DNA of 52,767 nucleotides from Deltaproteobacteria bacterium (GTDB taxonomy: Bacteria; Desulfobacterota; Syntrophia; Syntrophales; Smithellaceae): positions 1 to 52,767 of the forward strand of contig JAKLDS010000010.1 of the NCBI GenBank assembly GCA_022703375.1, given 5' to 3'. The translations under genes and the position numbers were made by a program. Positions within the stretch are counted from its first letter, which is position 1, and the number at the start of each line of letters is the position of its first letter. Under the pieces are notes generated by a model, which was not told the DNA's origin, searched no databases, and saw only the letters and a program-made list of their open reading frames with translations. This document shows positions 1-9,862 of the stretch, in pieces.

Positions 1-572
1 CAGGCCAGACGGAAATATTGCGCATCGCGCTTCATATCCTTGCCGACCGCCGTTACGGCCAGAGTCGGAATGCCATAACGGGTGCCTAAATCAACCATTT
101 TTGTCATATTGATGATTGATTCCCGTTCATGCTCGCCGCCCACAAAAACCTGCACAGCCATGGCGCAGGCGTTCAGTCGGATTGATTCCTCGATATCCAC
201 AGCGATATCTTCATTGGAGAGTTCCTTGAGAATGCTGGTGCCGCCGGAAACCCGCAGCACTATGGAATTAGTGGCGGCAGGCGGGATGACGCTGCGGAGG
301 ATTCCCCGCGTGAGCATCAGGGTGTCGGCGTAGGGAACCAGAGGCAAAATGTTGATATCCACACGCTCCAGGCCGGTTGTCGGCCCCTGAAAATAACCGT
401 GGTCAATCGCCAGCATCACCGTGCGGCCGGATTCGGGATTGAATATCCGGGAAAGACGGTTTTTCATTCCCCAATCCAGCGAATTGGAGCCTTTGAGGAA
501 AAATCCTGCCGACTTTTGCGGCACATCGGCATAAAACATTTTGGCATCTTTCATTCCATCGAGGTCAGCCAT
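1..572 (-). CDS. lsrF: LsrF-like class I aldolase/thiolase, 3' end cut by window edge
   Basis: The gene reads leftward off the window edge, so only the first 190 residues are present of about 290 usual for the family. The start ([11 protein letters not shown]) has a GGAGAAG ribosome binding site. The stretches [32 protein letters not shown] and TRGILRS closely match, from memory, E. coli LsrF, the 3-hydroxy-5-phosphonooxypentane-2,4-dione thiolase that ends autoinducer-2 degradation. The catalytic Lys region lies beyond the edge. The neighbours upstream are recO and pyrimidine genes, not lsr genes, so the substrate may not be AI-2. A related alternative is the ADH synthase (AroA') aldolase of early aromatic synthesis, but the N-terminus fits LsrF better. 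A 271-bp gap separates it from recO. Confidence 0.8.
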   Translation of the reverse strand, partial: MADLDGMKDAKMFYADVPQKSAGFFLKGSNSLDWGMKNRLSRIFNPESGRTVMLAIDHGYFQGPTTGLERVDINILPLVPYADTLMLTRGILRSVIPPAATNSIVLRVSGGTSILKELSNEDIAVDIEESIRLNACAMAVQVFVGGEHERESIINMTKMVDLGTRYGIPTLAVTAVGKDMKRDAQYFRLA

Positions 573-843
573 ATCATCTTCTCCTTTTCTTTCCGGCAAT
601 CAGGCAAGCATGATATTAATTGCCCGGTTATAAATGATGATTCTTTCTTATTACAATAACGCATATTTTTCAAGAATATACCGTTGACAAGGAACAGTTC
701 TGAGCGAAACATTTTGCGGCGGAGCGAACACGGAACAGGGTTTGGTAATGTGCCGTTAGCGGAGAGGTATGTCATTTCGGATGACAAACAGTTGTTGGAG
801 GCTGCTTAATTTCGCGTGATTCCGCCACTGGCCGGAAGTGATG

Positions 844-1620
844 TCAGTCGGCGCCGAGGCGGCGCACCTGTTCCATAATTTTCAGGGATTTTACTTCCCG
901 GCCCAGCACGTGGGTGATAAAACCGCAGAGAATATTGCGGGATTCCGCAGCCAGGCTGTCGCCCAGTGCAACCATTTTTATTTTACCGATATCCATGTCT
1001 TTGCCCATGAGCAGGGTTCGCACCGTGCCTGCCGAAACTGATTGGTCGCAGCGGTCGGCCCGGGCGCAGGAGGCGCACTTGAGGCCACCCTCCCGGGCGT
1101 AAAAATAGTAAGAGTTGCCGTTGGTCAACGGAGCTTTACAGCTGATGCAACCCTCCAGCGCCGGTTCAAATCCGGCGAGCTTGAGCAGTCGCAATTCAAA
1201 AAAACGCACGGCGGCTTCCGATGCTTTTTCTTCCTGCAACAGTGCCAGAAAACTCCTCAGCAGTTCAAAAACTTTTTCGTTCTTCTTGCCTTCGGGGTTG
1301 AAATGATCGGCAAGTTCGATAAAATAGGAAGCGATTAATGTTTTCTCCAGGTTTTCCCGAATGGGACGGTAATGCTCGATGACGTCGCAGGCTTCAATGA
1401 AAGCCAGCATGTCGCGGCTTTTGCGGGTAAACATGATATTGGTCAACGAAAAAGGTTCAAAGACATTGGCAAACCTTTTTTTGCTGCGCTTGGCGCCTTT
1501 GGCAATTCCTTTGAGCTTGCCGAAATCGCTGCTGTAAAAAGTGACGATTAAATCAGATTCGCCGTAATTGAGGCAGCGCAGTACGAATCCGGCAGTCTTA
1601 TGGCTTTCCCTGGCGCTCAT
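844..1620 (-). CDS. recO: DNA repair protein RecO
   Basis: A 258-residue protein, normal for RecO, which loads RecA onto SSB-coated gaps together with RecR. The N-terminal OB-fold begins with the typical TAGFVLRCLNYGESDLIVTF, followed by GKLKGIAKGAKRSKKRF. The central helical part is followed by a four-Cys zinc site, Cys158/Cys161 and Cys182/Cys185. It starts 9 bp after the pyrC stop codon and is probably the last gene of the pyrR-pyrB-pyrC-recO unit. No clear intrinsic terminator follows it. Confidence 0.93.
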   Translation of the reverse strand: MSARESHKTAGFVLRCLNYGESDLIVTFYSSDFGKLKGIAKGAKRSKKRFANVFEPFSLTNIMFTRKSRDMLAFIEACDVIEHYRPIRENLEKTLIASYFIELADHFNPEGKKNEKVFELLRSFLALLQEEKASEAAVRFFELRLLKLAGFEPALEGCISCKAPLTNGNSYYFYAREGGLKCASCARADRCDQSVSAGTVRTLLMGKDMDIGKIKMVALGDSLAAESRNILCGFITHVLGREVKSLKIMEQVRRLGAD

Positions 1621-1629
1621 ATCTTTTCT

Positions 1630-2928
1630 CTAAAAAAGTTCATTATGCCTGATTTTTCCGCCCACCATCGTGAGGACGGCGCGTCCCTTGAGCGGCCAGC
1701 CGTTAAAGGGCGAATTCTTACCTTTGGAATGGAAATCCCTGACGTCAACCGTCCATTTAAGCTGCGGATTGATGATGGTGATATCGGCATCGGCTCCGGT
1801 CTGCAGCGTTCCTTTCGGCAGTTTGAGGATGCGCGACGGATTCAGGCTCATTTTCTCAATCAGTTGCGGCAGAGTCAGGACGCCCTCTTCCACAAGACGA
1901 AGACTCAAACCCACAGAAGTTTCCAGGCCGCTGATGCCGCAGGCAGCATATTCAAATTCCAGCTCTTTATCGGTGCGGGCATGCGGGGCATGATCGGTGG
2001 CAATGACATCAAGCGTGCCGTCGGCCAACCCCTCTTTAATGGCCGCAACATCGGCGGCGCTCCTCAGCGGCGGGTTGACTTTCAGTGCAGTGCTGTAGGT
2101 CTGCAATGCTTCGTCCGTCAGGGTGAAATAATGAGGCGCGGTTTCCGCTGTTACTTTTACGCCGCGTACTTTGGCTTCCCGAATCAGTTGCACGGAACCG
2201 GCGGTGCTGACATGCGCAATGTGAACCGCTGTTTTGGTGAAAGCGGCAATCAGGATGTCGCGGGCAATCATTACTTCTTCGGCACACGCGGGAATGCCGC
2301 GCAAACCAAGAATGGTGGAATAGTAGCCTTCATTCATCTGGCCGCCGGCGGAGAGATTGCTGTCTTCACAGTGAACAATCACCGGTAATTGCAGGGAATG
2401 GGCATATTCGAGCGTCCGGCGCATTAAAGCGGCGTCCATTACGGGTTTGCCGTCATCCGAGACGGCAATGGCGCCGGCTTCCTGCAAATCCCAGAACTCC
2501 GTCAGTTGAGAGCCGGCGGAGCTTTTACTGATGGCGCCGATGGGATAGACATTGGCAAGATCCGCCTCGGCTGCCTTTCTGATGACGAATTCCGTAATGG
2601 AACGGTTATCATTGACGGGATCGGTATTCGGCATGCAGGCGATGGAAGTAAATCCTCCCGCAACTGCGGCGGCGGAACCGCTGGCCACGGTCTCTTTATA
2701 TTCCAGTCCCGGTTCGCGCAGATGCGTGTGCATATCCACCAGTCCAGGCGCGACAATCATTCCCGCAGCTTTGATGATTTTAATATCTTTGCCGTTTCTA
2801 TTCTTTGCTGTTTCCGCTGTATTGCTGCCGAGAGCGGCTATTTTCCCCGCCGCGATTAAAACATCCGTCACAGCATCCATTTTTTGCGCCGGGCAAATCA
2901 CCCGGGCGCCCGTTATCAGGATTTTCAT
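1630..2928 (-). CDS. pyrC: dihydroorotase (class I)
   Basis: A 432-residue amidohydrolase that closes carbamoyl-aspartate to dihydroorotate, the third step of pyrimidine synthesis. The metal motif [10 protein letters not shown] (His67, His69) and the [10 protein letters not shown] stretch are typical. The [25 protein letters not shown] and ATDHAPH motifs supply the remaining expected ligands and the catalytic Asp. As in the Aquifex-type enzyme, an Asp in SDDGKPV appears to stand in for the carboxylated Lys. The start has a GGAGGTAG site and overlaps the pyrB stop by 4 bp, indicating translational coupling. Confidence 0.95.
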   Translation of the reverse strand: MKILITGARVICPAQKMDAVTDVLIAAGKIAALGSNTAETAKNRNGKDIKIIKAAGMIVAPGLVDMHTHLREPGLEYKETVASGSAAAVAGGFTSIACMPNTDPVNDNRSITEFVIRKAAEADLANVYPIGAISKSSAGSQLTEFWDLQEAGAIAVSDDGKPVMDAALMRRTLEYAHSLQLPVIVHCEDSNLSAGGQMNEGYYSTILGLRGIPACAEEVMIARDILIAAFTKTAVHIAHVSTAGSVQLIREAKVRGVKVTAETAPHYFTLTDEALQTYSTALKVNPPLRSAADVAAIKEGLADGTLDVIATDHAPHARTDKELEFEYAACGISGLETSVGLSLRLVEEGVLTLPQLIEKMSLNPSRILKLPKGTLQTGADADITIINPQLKWTVDVRDFHSKGKNSPFNGWPLKGRAVLTMVGGKIRHNELF

Positions 2929-3851
2929 TGACTACCTCCAGTGAGCAAGTAAAGCAGCGCCATGCGTACCGCCACTCCTTTGTTGACCTGGTCAAGAATC
3001 ACCGAACGGTCGGGATCATCCGCGATATCGGGCGATATTTCCACGCCGCGGTTGATGGGGCCGGGGTGCATGACAATAGCATCCTTTTTTGCGAGTGCGA
3101 TATTGCGGCGGTTCAGGCAGTAATGCTGCGAATATTCCCGAAGCGACGGGAAAATATTTTGTTTTTGGCGCTCCAGTTGAATGCGCAGCATCATGACCAC
3201 GTCGGCGTTACTGATGGCTTCCTCCATTTTATTGTGAACAGTGATGCCCATTTGCTCGATATCGCGCGGCATCATTGTTGCGGGCCCCGCCAGTGCAACA
3301 CTGGCGCCCATTTTGGTGAGTCCGTAAATATTGGAACGGGCCACGCGGCTGTGCGCAATATCGCCGATAATTGCTACTTTCAGGCCGGCGATTGCCCCCT
3401 TTTTTTCTTTAATCGTCATCATGTCGAGCAGAGCCTGCGAGGGATGCTCATGGGCGCCGTCGCCGGCATTGATGATGGATTGTCTGATGAGCGAGGCCAG
3501 CAGGCGCGGGGCGCCGGCGGCGCTGTGCCGGATAACAATAACATCGGGATTCATCGCTTCCAGATTGCGGGCGGTGTCAATCAGAGTTTCACCTTTGACG
3601 ACGGAGCTCGTTGAGGCGGAGATGTTAATCGTGTCGGCGCTGAGCCGTTTTCCCGCTATTTCAAATGAAGTCCTTGTCCGCGTGCTGGCTTCAAAGAACA
3701 AATTGATGACAGTTTTGCCGCGCAGCGTCGGCACTTTCTTAATTTCGCGGGTGGAGATTTCCAGGAAGGATTCCGCCGTTGCCAGAATCAGGTTAATCTC
3801 GCCTACTGATAGATCCTGGATGCCCAGAATATCTTTCTTTTCCAGTTTCAT
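2925..3851 (-). CDS. pyrB: aspartate carbamoyltransferase catalytic subunit
   Basis: Joins carbamoyl phosphate and aspartate, the committed step of pyrimidine synthesis. The carbamoyl-phosphate motif [12 protein letters not shown] and the [11 protein letters not shown] motif are both intact, as is the [12 protein letters not shown] stretch. The protein has 308 residues. I chose the ATG at 3851 ([10 protein letters not shown]) because AAGG lies 7 nt upstream of it. An ATG two codons earlier, at 3857, sits almost on that site. No pyrI regulatory subunit is adjacent, so control is likely through PyrR. It lies between pyrR and pyrC and overlaps pyrC by 4 bp. Confidence 0.95.
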   Translation of the reverse strand: MKLEKKDILGIQDLSVGEINLILATAESFLEISTREIKKVPTLRGKTVINLFFEASTRTRTSFEIAGKRLSADTINISASTSSVVKGETLIDTARNLEAMNPDVIVIRHSAAGAPRLLASLIRQSIINAGDGAHEHPSQALLDMMTIKEKKGAIAGLKVAIIGDIAHSRVARSNIYGLTKMGASVALAGPATMMPRDIEQMGITVHNKMEEAISNADVVMMLRIQLERQKQNIFPSLREYSQHYCLNRRNIALAKKDAIVMHPGPINRGVEISPDIADDPDRSVILDQVNKGVAVRMALLYLLTGGSQ

Positions 3852-3872
3852 AAGCATGCCTTATCTCATTAA

Positions 3873-4424
3873 TTATTTTGCATCCTCAACGATAATCACC
3901 TCATCAATGCCGTTTTTCTCCACGAGGTTGACGGTTACCGCTTCCCAGAGCGAAGAAGGAAGGTTCTTGCCGACAAAATCGGCGCGGATGGGCAATTCGC
4001 GGTGACCGCGGTCAATCAACACCGCGAGCTGAATCATTTTGGGCCGGCCGAAATCAATCAGGGCGTCCATGGCGGCGCGGATTGTTCTGCCGGTAAACAG
4101 AACATCGTCAACCAGCACTACCTTTTTACCGTCCAGAGAAAAAGTTATATCGGTTTTTCCCGGATGCTGTTTTTTGTAGGAGGTGGAAATATCATCGCGG
4201 TAAAGAGTTACATCCAGAATACCCAGAGAAATATCTCCGCCTTCAATGCCGGAGATTTTCTTTTTCAGCCTTTCGGCTAAAAAAACGCCTCCTGTTCTGA
4301 TGCCCACCAGAACCAGATCATCCATTCCCTTGTTTTTTTCCAGAATTTCGTAAGCAATTCTGGTCAGGCAGCGGTCAATGCCATCCCTGTCCATCACTGT
4401 TTTAAAGCTCTTCTTTTCCCCCAT
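3873..4424 (-). CDS. pyrR: PyrR, pyr operon attenuation regulator / uracil phosphoribosyltransferase
   Basis: A 183-residue phosphoribosyltransferase-fold protein with the PRPP motif [17 protein letters not shown]. PyrR binds nascent pyr leader RNA when UMP is high and causes early termination; many members also convert uracil to UMP. The family is supported by [29 protein letters not shown] and the C-terminal [15 protein letters not shown]. It is the first gene of the pyr unit, directly after a leader that contains a PyrR-type loop and an intrinsic terminator, so it probably controls its own operon. Confidence 0.94.
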   Translation of the reverse strand: MGEKKSFKTVMDRDGIDRCLTRIAYEILEKNKGMDDLVLVGIRTGGVFLAERLKKKISGIEGGDISLGILDVTLYRDDISTSYKKQHPGKTDITFSLDGKKVVLVDDVLFTGRTIRAAMDALIDFGRPKMIQLAVLIDRGHRELPIRADFVGKNLPSSLWEAVTVNLVEKNGIDEVIIVEDAK

Positions 4425-4466
4425 GTTTTACATCCTTAAAATCGAAATGTGAATACGGCAGCGCAT

Positions 4467-4497
4467 AAAAAAAGCCTTTCCCCTTGCGGAGAAAGGC
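4467..4497 (-). terminator. pyr leader attenuator terminator
   Basis: On the minus strand GCCTTTC...GAAAGGC forms a GC-rich hairpin (4474-4497) followed directly by seven T (4467-4473). It lies between the pyr promoter and pyrR, so it is placed to stop transcription before the first gene rather than to end one. Confidence 0.85.
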
Positions 4498-4533
4498 CCG
4501 AAAATTTATTTTGCAAAGTTGACATTTTTCTTT

Positions 4534-4566
4534 CCTTTTTCAATCTCGCCGGATCAAATTAAAAGG
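4534..4566 (-). promoter_or_regulatory. PyrR-binding RNA hairpin (anti-antiterminator)
   Basis: The leader RNA reads GAUCCGGCGAGAUUG in the loop region (about 4543-4557), which fits the PyrR-binding consensus built on UCCNGNGAG as known from Bacillus pyr leaders. A flanking CCUUUU/AAAAGG pair (4561-4566 with 4534-4539) gives the lower stem. It lies just upstream of the attenuator terminator, the arrangement expected for PyrR control. Confidence 0.75.
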
Positions 4567-4581
4567 TTCAAACCTGACTCT

Positions 4582-4610
4582 TTCATATCCTGAAGCAGAT
4601 GAAGTGTCAA
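4582..4610 (-). promoter_or_regulatory. sigma-70-type promoter of the pyr operon
   Basis: Minus strand: -35 TTGACA (4605-4610), 17-bp spacer, -10 TATGAA (4582-4587). Transcription would start near 4575 and include the PyrR hairpin and the attenuator. Confidence 0.7.
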
Positions 4611-4662
4611 GGTAAAAAATTTCCGAAAAAAAGGAATCAATCCGTCAGGGGAAGCATTCTGT

Positions 4663-5304
4663 CTATTTCAGCAGATTGCCGAGACGACCAAGGCGCGGCG
4701 AGCGCTCTTCGGCATCCCACGACCAGTAGATAATCAATGCTTTTCCTTCGACGTCTTTTAAATCAACGAATCCCCAGAAACGGCTGTCCATGCTTTCATC
4801 GCGATTATCGCCCATCACAAAAAGATGTCCCTGCGGCACGGTCACCGGGCCGAAATTATCGCGCTCGTTAATCGCGGCGGGATAAATTTTACTGTCGCTG
4901 TAAACGCCTACGCCGTCGGAATATTCCTTGCCGTTGAGAAATATCTTTTTATTCTTGATTTCAATTTTGTCTCCGCCCTTGCCGATAACACGTTTGATGT
5001 AATCCTTGGATCTGTCCTGCGGGTAGATGAAAACAATGATATCACCTCTTTCCGGATCGGTAACAGGGATAATTGTTTTACGGAAATAGGGTATTTTTAC
5101 GCCGTAGATAAATTTATTTACCATCAGGTGATCGCCGATGAGCAGCGTTGGCTTCATGGAGCCGGAAGGTATTTTATAAGCGGCAATGATAAATGTCCGG
5201 ATAACAACGGCAATTAAAATGGCGATAATAATCGCTTCGGCGTATTCTTTGACTTTCCCTTTTATTTTATCCGGCGAAGCATTTTTTGCTTTCTTATCAG
5301 CCAT
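4663..5304 (-). CDS. lepB: signal peptidase I
   Basis: A 213-residue membrane serine protease that removes Sec and Tat signal peptides. One N-terminal membrane segment (about residues 22-43) precedes the catalytic region. PSGSMKPTL carries the nucleophile Ser49, YIKRVIGKGGD carries the general base Lys104, and MGDNRDESMDSRFWG is the conserved box E. It is the last gene of the queA-tgt-yajC-secDF-DUF456 run, 15 bp after DUF456, which fits its role downstream of SecDF in export. Confidence 0.95.
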   Translation of the reverse strand: MADKKAKNASPDKIKGKVKEYAEAIIIAILIAVVIRTFIIAAYKIPSGSMKPTLLIGDHLMVNKFIYGVKIPYFRKTIIPVTDPERGDIIVFIYPQDRSKDYIKRVIGKGGDKIEIKNKKIFLNGKEYSDGVGVYSDSKIYPAAINERDNFGPVTVPQGHLFVMGDNRDESMDSRFWGFVDLKDVEGKALIIYWSWDAEERSPRLGRLGNLLK

Positions 5305-5319
5305 ATTATTGAAAATCCT

Positions 5320-5832
5320 CTATGAGTAAATATTGGAAAGCGCCACGGCGATCATGGATAAAGTCAGCGCGCCCTTCAGCATCTTGCCGCCGATCATGAT
5401 AAAAAAAGAGCGGTAAGAGGCTTTAAAGGGAATTTTTAATTTCGACTGCCGGTAAATTTCGACGGCCAGGACTCCCGCAAAGCCGCCCAAAAAGAAGCCG
5501 GTGATAATGCCCGGCCCCCAAAAAACCGGCGCCAGAATGACTGCTCCGGCGAAGCCTCCCAGAAGAGCAGACAGAAAACCGGCTCTGGATGGCCAGATGC
5601 GCACTGATTCGGACACATCAAGCAGGAATTCCACCGTTTCCGCGACAAGACAGATGATTAAAAGGCTTAAAATAATCTTGATTCCGATGCCGGCAAATCC
5701 GGTAAGCAGGGCGTAAATCAGAACATCAAAAAAAACGATTACGGTGCCGGGCAGACCGAATAAAGACAAATAAATGCCGACAAACAGAAACAGGATAAAA
5801 ACATTTATTCCGACGGCGTCCAGAGAATACAA
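5320..5832 (-). CDS. DUF456 family membrane protein
   Basis: A 170-residue, very hydrophobic protein with about five membrane segments and glycine-rich motifs (LLGGFAGAVILAPVFWG, GFFLGGFAGVLAVE) typical of DUF456. The function is unknown. It starts with TTG, shortly after the secF stop codon, with GGGGAAG upstream at a workable distance. Its position between secF and lepB may mean a role linked to export or the membrane, but that is only contextual. Confidence 0.8.
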   Translation of the reverse strand: MYSLDAVGINVFILFLFVGIYLSLFGLPGTVIVFFDVLIYALLTGFAGIGIKIILSLLIICLVAETVEFLLDVSESVRIWPSRAGFLSALLGGFAGAVILAPVFWGPGIITGFFLGGFAGVLAVEIYRQSKLKIPFKASYRSFFIMIGGKMLKGALTLSMIAVALSNIYS

Positions 5833-5833
5833 A

Positions 5834-6742
5834 CTATTTCTTCCCCTTTAATTTGGCAATCCTGATGTTTTCAAAGAGAAGCACAATCGGGCTGGCGATG
5901 AAAACAGAAGAATACGTTCCAATTATTACACCTGCCAGGATGGCAAAAGACAAATCATGAATAACCGCTCCTCCCCAGATATACAGGGCTAAAACCGTCA
6001 GAAAAACGGTCAGCGAAGTAAGGATGGTTCGGCTCAGAGTCTGGTTGACGCTGAGGTTGATTACTTCAGCCAGGCTCTGCCGGGGATTCAATTTTATGTT
6101 TTCCCGGATTCTGTCCAGTACGACGATGGTGTCGTTAATGGAAAAACCGATGATAAAGAAAATAGCGGCCAGAATATTGATGGTGAATTCCATGTTCAGG
6201 ATGGAAACCAGGCCGAGAATGATGAAGACGTCATGGACAAGGGCGATAATAGCGCCCAAACCGTAACGGAATTCAAACCGCCAGGCAATGTAAATCAACA
6301 TGGCCAGCCAGGAAAGCACCACTGCCCAGATAGCTTTTTGCCGGAAATCCATGCCGACCTTGGAGCCGACTACTTCAACGCGCCGGATTTCGTAATCCTT
6401 GTTAAAAGCTTTGGCCAGGGGCGTTTCCAGATTATCAGCGAGCAGCTTCTGGTCGTTAAAAGATTCCTGTGTCCTGATTAAAAATTCGTTTGCCCCGAAT
6501 TGCTGGATTATGCTGTTTTCCAGCTTTGTCGCTTTCAGAGCTTCGCGTATTTTATCAACGGGGATATCTTTGGTGAATTTGACCTGAATGATAGAGCCGC
6601 CGGCGAAATCAATGCCCAGATTAAAACCGCCGTGCATGATGACGGATAAAATACAAATTATAATTATTATTGACGAGAGAATTACCGCATATTTCATTTT
6701 CCCGACAAAATCTATGTTAATTCCAGGTTTGATTAACTGCAT
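5834..6742 (-). CDS. secF: protein translocase subunit SecF
   Basis: A 302-residue inner-membrane protein that works with SecD to drive late steps of Sec export using the proton gradient. GFNLGIDFAGGSIIQVKF near the N-terminus is the SecF signature. The periplasmic part is followed by five membrane segments including IGFSINDTIVVLDRIREN, with the conserved Asp and Arg. It has an AGGAGA site and starts 28 bp after secD. Confidence 0.96.
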   Translation of the reverse strand: MQLIKPGINIDFVGKMKYAVILSSIIIIICILSVIMHGGFNLGIDFAGGSIIQVKFTKDIPVDKIREALKATKLENSIIQQFGANEFLIRTQESFNDQKLLADNLETPLAKAFNKDYEIRRVEVVGSKVGMDFRQKAIWAVVLSWLAMLIYIAWRFEFRYGLGAIIALVHDVFIILGLVSILNMEFTINILAAIFFIIGFSINDTIVVLDRIRENIKLNPRQSLAEVINLSVNQTLSRTILTSLTVFLTVLALYIWGGAVIHDLSFAILAGVIIGTYSSVFIASPIVLLFENIRIAKLKGKK

Positions 6743-6770
6743 ACAATGTCTCCTGACTGCAAAAATATTT

Positions 6771-8369
6771 TTAAATGCTCAACTTGTCAATCTTATAGTT
6801 CCAGGTAAAGTAATCGAAAATAATCCGCGTGACGAAAATTGCCGTAAAGAGGCTGGAGATAAGGCCGATAATTGTTGTCACGGCAAAACCTTTGATCGGT
6901 CCGGTGCCGAACATGATAAGAAATACGGCCGCCACTATACCGGTGATATGCGTATCGAGAATGGTGATAAAAGCCCGGGAATAACCGGCGTCTACGGCTG
7001 CCTTGATTGTCTTGCCCGAGCGCAGCTCTTCGCGCACCCGTTCAAAAATCAGAATATTGGCGTCCGTCGCGATACCGACCGTCAGCAGAATGCCGGCAAT
7101 ACCGGGCAGTGTGAGGGTGCCGCGGAAGGCGGCCATAGTGGCCAGTACGACGATAATGTTTGTCAGCAGCGCAAAATCGGCGACAAGTCCGGAAAGCCGG
7201 TAATAAACTGCCATGAAAACAATGACCAGCAGGGTGCCGATAATCGTGGCCATAATTCCCATATTAACCGAATCGGTTCCCAGTGAAGGACCGACTGTCC
7301 TTTCTTCCAGAATATTGACCGGTGCCGGCAGGGCGCCGGCACGCAGGACGATTGCCAGATCACGCGCCTCATCCATAGTGAAAGAGCCGCGGATAATGGC
7401 CTGGCCGCCGCTGATGCGGTCTTCAATGACCGGCGCGGAATGGACAACGCCGTCCAGCACGATGGCCAGACGCTTGCGGATATTTTCTCCCGTAATTCTT
7501 TCAAAATCAGCCGCGCCCTGCGAATTGAATTTAAGAGAGACATGCACTTCGCCATAGCGATCGGCTATCTGCACCTTGGCTTCTTCCAGTGAGGCGCCCG
7601 TTAAGAGACTTTTGCTTTTTAAGAGATAGGGTACGGAGCCGCGCTGTCCCGAAGATTTATCGGAGCGGGTTCCGTAAGCGATAATATCACCCTCGGGAAT
7701 AACGCCTTTGAGCGCTTCTTCCAGGGAGTTTTCATCGTCCACCAGCTTGAATTCCAGGAGGGCGGTTTTTCCGATGAGCTTTTTCGCCCTTTCCGGATCT
7801 TTAACGCCCGGTAACTGCACCATGATGCGGTTGTCGCCCTGCGGGACGATTTCCGGCTCCGCGATACCGAACTGATCAACCCTGCTGCGGATTGTTTCCA
7901 GGCTGTGTTCAACTGTCAGCCTGCTCAGCTCAACCGCTCTTTTTTCCTTTAACTTTAAAGTGACTTTCTGGCCGGCTTCTTTACTGCCGGATGAGATAAT
8001 TTCCAGATCGGGATACTGCTCGAGGAGTATTTTGTCCAACGTGGATTTGCCAGACGCTTCTGTCAGATCGAAGCTGATAAGGCTTTTGTTTGCTTCCAGA
8101 TTGCGGAAACGAACTTTGCCGGCCATCAGCGATTCTTTCATATCATTGGCCAGACGTTCCACCATTGCCTCCAGCGCCTTGGCCGTATCAACTTCCAGAA
8201 CGAGGTGCATTCCCCCCTGCAAATCAAGCCCCAGATGAATTTTTTCCTTGGGCAGGTAATCCTTCCACGGGGTTGGAATGTTAGTCAATACGGTGGGTAC
8301 CAGAAAAACCAGCGCCGTCACACAAACAACTATGGCGACCGCCGCTCTAATTTTTAAAGATTTGAGCAT
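6771..8369 (-). CDS. secD: protein translocase subunit SecD
   Basis: A 532-residue partner of SecF. It shows the N-terminal membrane segment, the LGLDLQGGMHLVLEVD motif, the large periplasmic P1 domain, and a C-terminal block of five membrane segments. That block contains GIATDANILIFERVREEL, with the proton-path Asp. The length is normal. An AAGGAAGG site precedes the start. It lies 20 bp after yajC. Confidence 0.96.
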   Translation of the reverse strand: MLKSLKIRAAVAIVVCVTALVFLVPTVLTNIPTPWKDYLPKEKIHLGLDLQGGMHLVLEVDTAKALEAMVERLANDMKESLMAGKVRFRNLEANKSLISFDLTEASGKSTLDKILLEQYPDLEIISSGSKEAGQKVTLKLKEKRAVELSRLTVEHSLETIRSRVDQFGIAEPEIVPQGDNRIMVQLPGVKDPERAKKLIGKTALLEFKLVDDENSLEEALKGVIPEGDIIAYGTRSDKSSGQRGSVPYLLKSKSLLTGASLEEAKVQIADRYGEVHVSLKFNSQGAADFERITGENIRKRLAIVLDGVVHSAPVIEDRISGGQAIIRGSFTMDEARDLAIVLRAGALPAPVNILEERTVGPSLGTDSVNMGIMATIIGTLLVIVFMAVYYRLSGLVADFALLTNIIVVLATMAAFRGTLTLPGIAGILLTVGIATDANILIFERVREELRSGKTIKAAVDAGYSRAFITILDTHITGIVAAVFLIMFGTGPIKGFAVTTIIGLISSLFTAIFVTRIIFDYFTWNYKIDKLSI

Positions 8370-8389
8370 GGATTATACCTTCCTTAATA

Positions 8390-8734
8390 TTATTCTTTTG
8401 TCGCCGGAGCTCCGGACTTTTGCACCACGCCGCTGATGAAGCTGCGGGAAACTTTAATCCGCACCTTGTCGGCTATTTCCAGTGTCGCCACCGTATCCGT
8501 CAGCCCCGTAACCTTGCCATGAATGCCGCCCGATGTGATGACTGTATCTCCATGAGCCAGATTATCCAGCATGGCTTTCAGTTCCTTCTGCTTTTTCTGC
8601 TGCGGACGAATCATCAAAAAATAAAAAATACCAAAAATCACCACCATCGTGATGATAAAGCCCCAGTCGCCAAAGCCGCCCTGAGCGCCGGCCGGCGGCT
8701 GATTAGTACCCATTGCATATGCTAAATTTGTCAT
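8390..8734 (-). CDS. yajC: preprotein translocase accessory protein YajC
   Basis: A 114-residue single-span membrane protein that associates with SecDF. The membrane segment (about residues 26-42) is followed by the signature MIRPQQKKQKE and by GDTVITSGGIHGKVTGL. It starts one base after the tgt stop codon and precedes secD, the standard order. Confidence 0.95.
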   Translation of the reverse strand: MTNLAYAMGTNQPPAGAQGGFGDWGFIITMVVIFGIFYFLMIRPQQKKQKELKAMLDNLAHGDTVITSGGIHGKVTGLTDTVATLEIADKVRIKVSRSFISGVVQKSGAPATKE

Positions 8735-8735
8735 T

Positions 8736-9851
<1,116 letters not shown>

Positions 9852-9862
9852 TTACCGGTTTA

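Noticed and set aside
551-787. A 78-codon ORF on the minus strand upstream of the LsrF-like gene
   Set aside because: It overlaps the aldolase start region, has no ribosome binding site and its product looks like translated intergenic DNA.
1600-2388. A 262-codon plus-strand ORF
   Set aside because: It lies opposite pyrC, which has full motifs. The Phe/Gly/Arg-rich composition is that of an antisense shadow.
2805-3614. A 269-codon plus-strand ORF
   Set aside because: It is antisense to pyrB and pyrC, whose catalytic motifs are complete.
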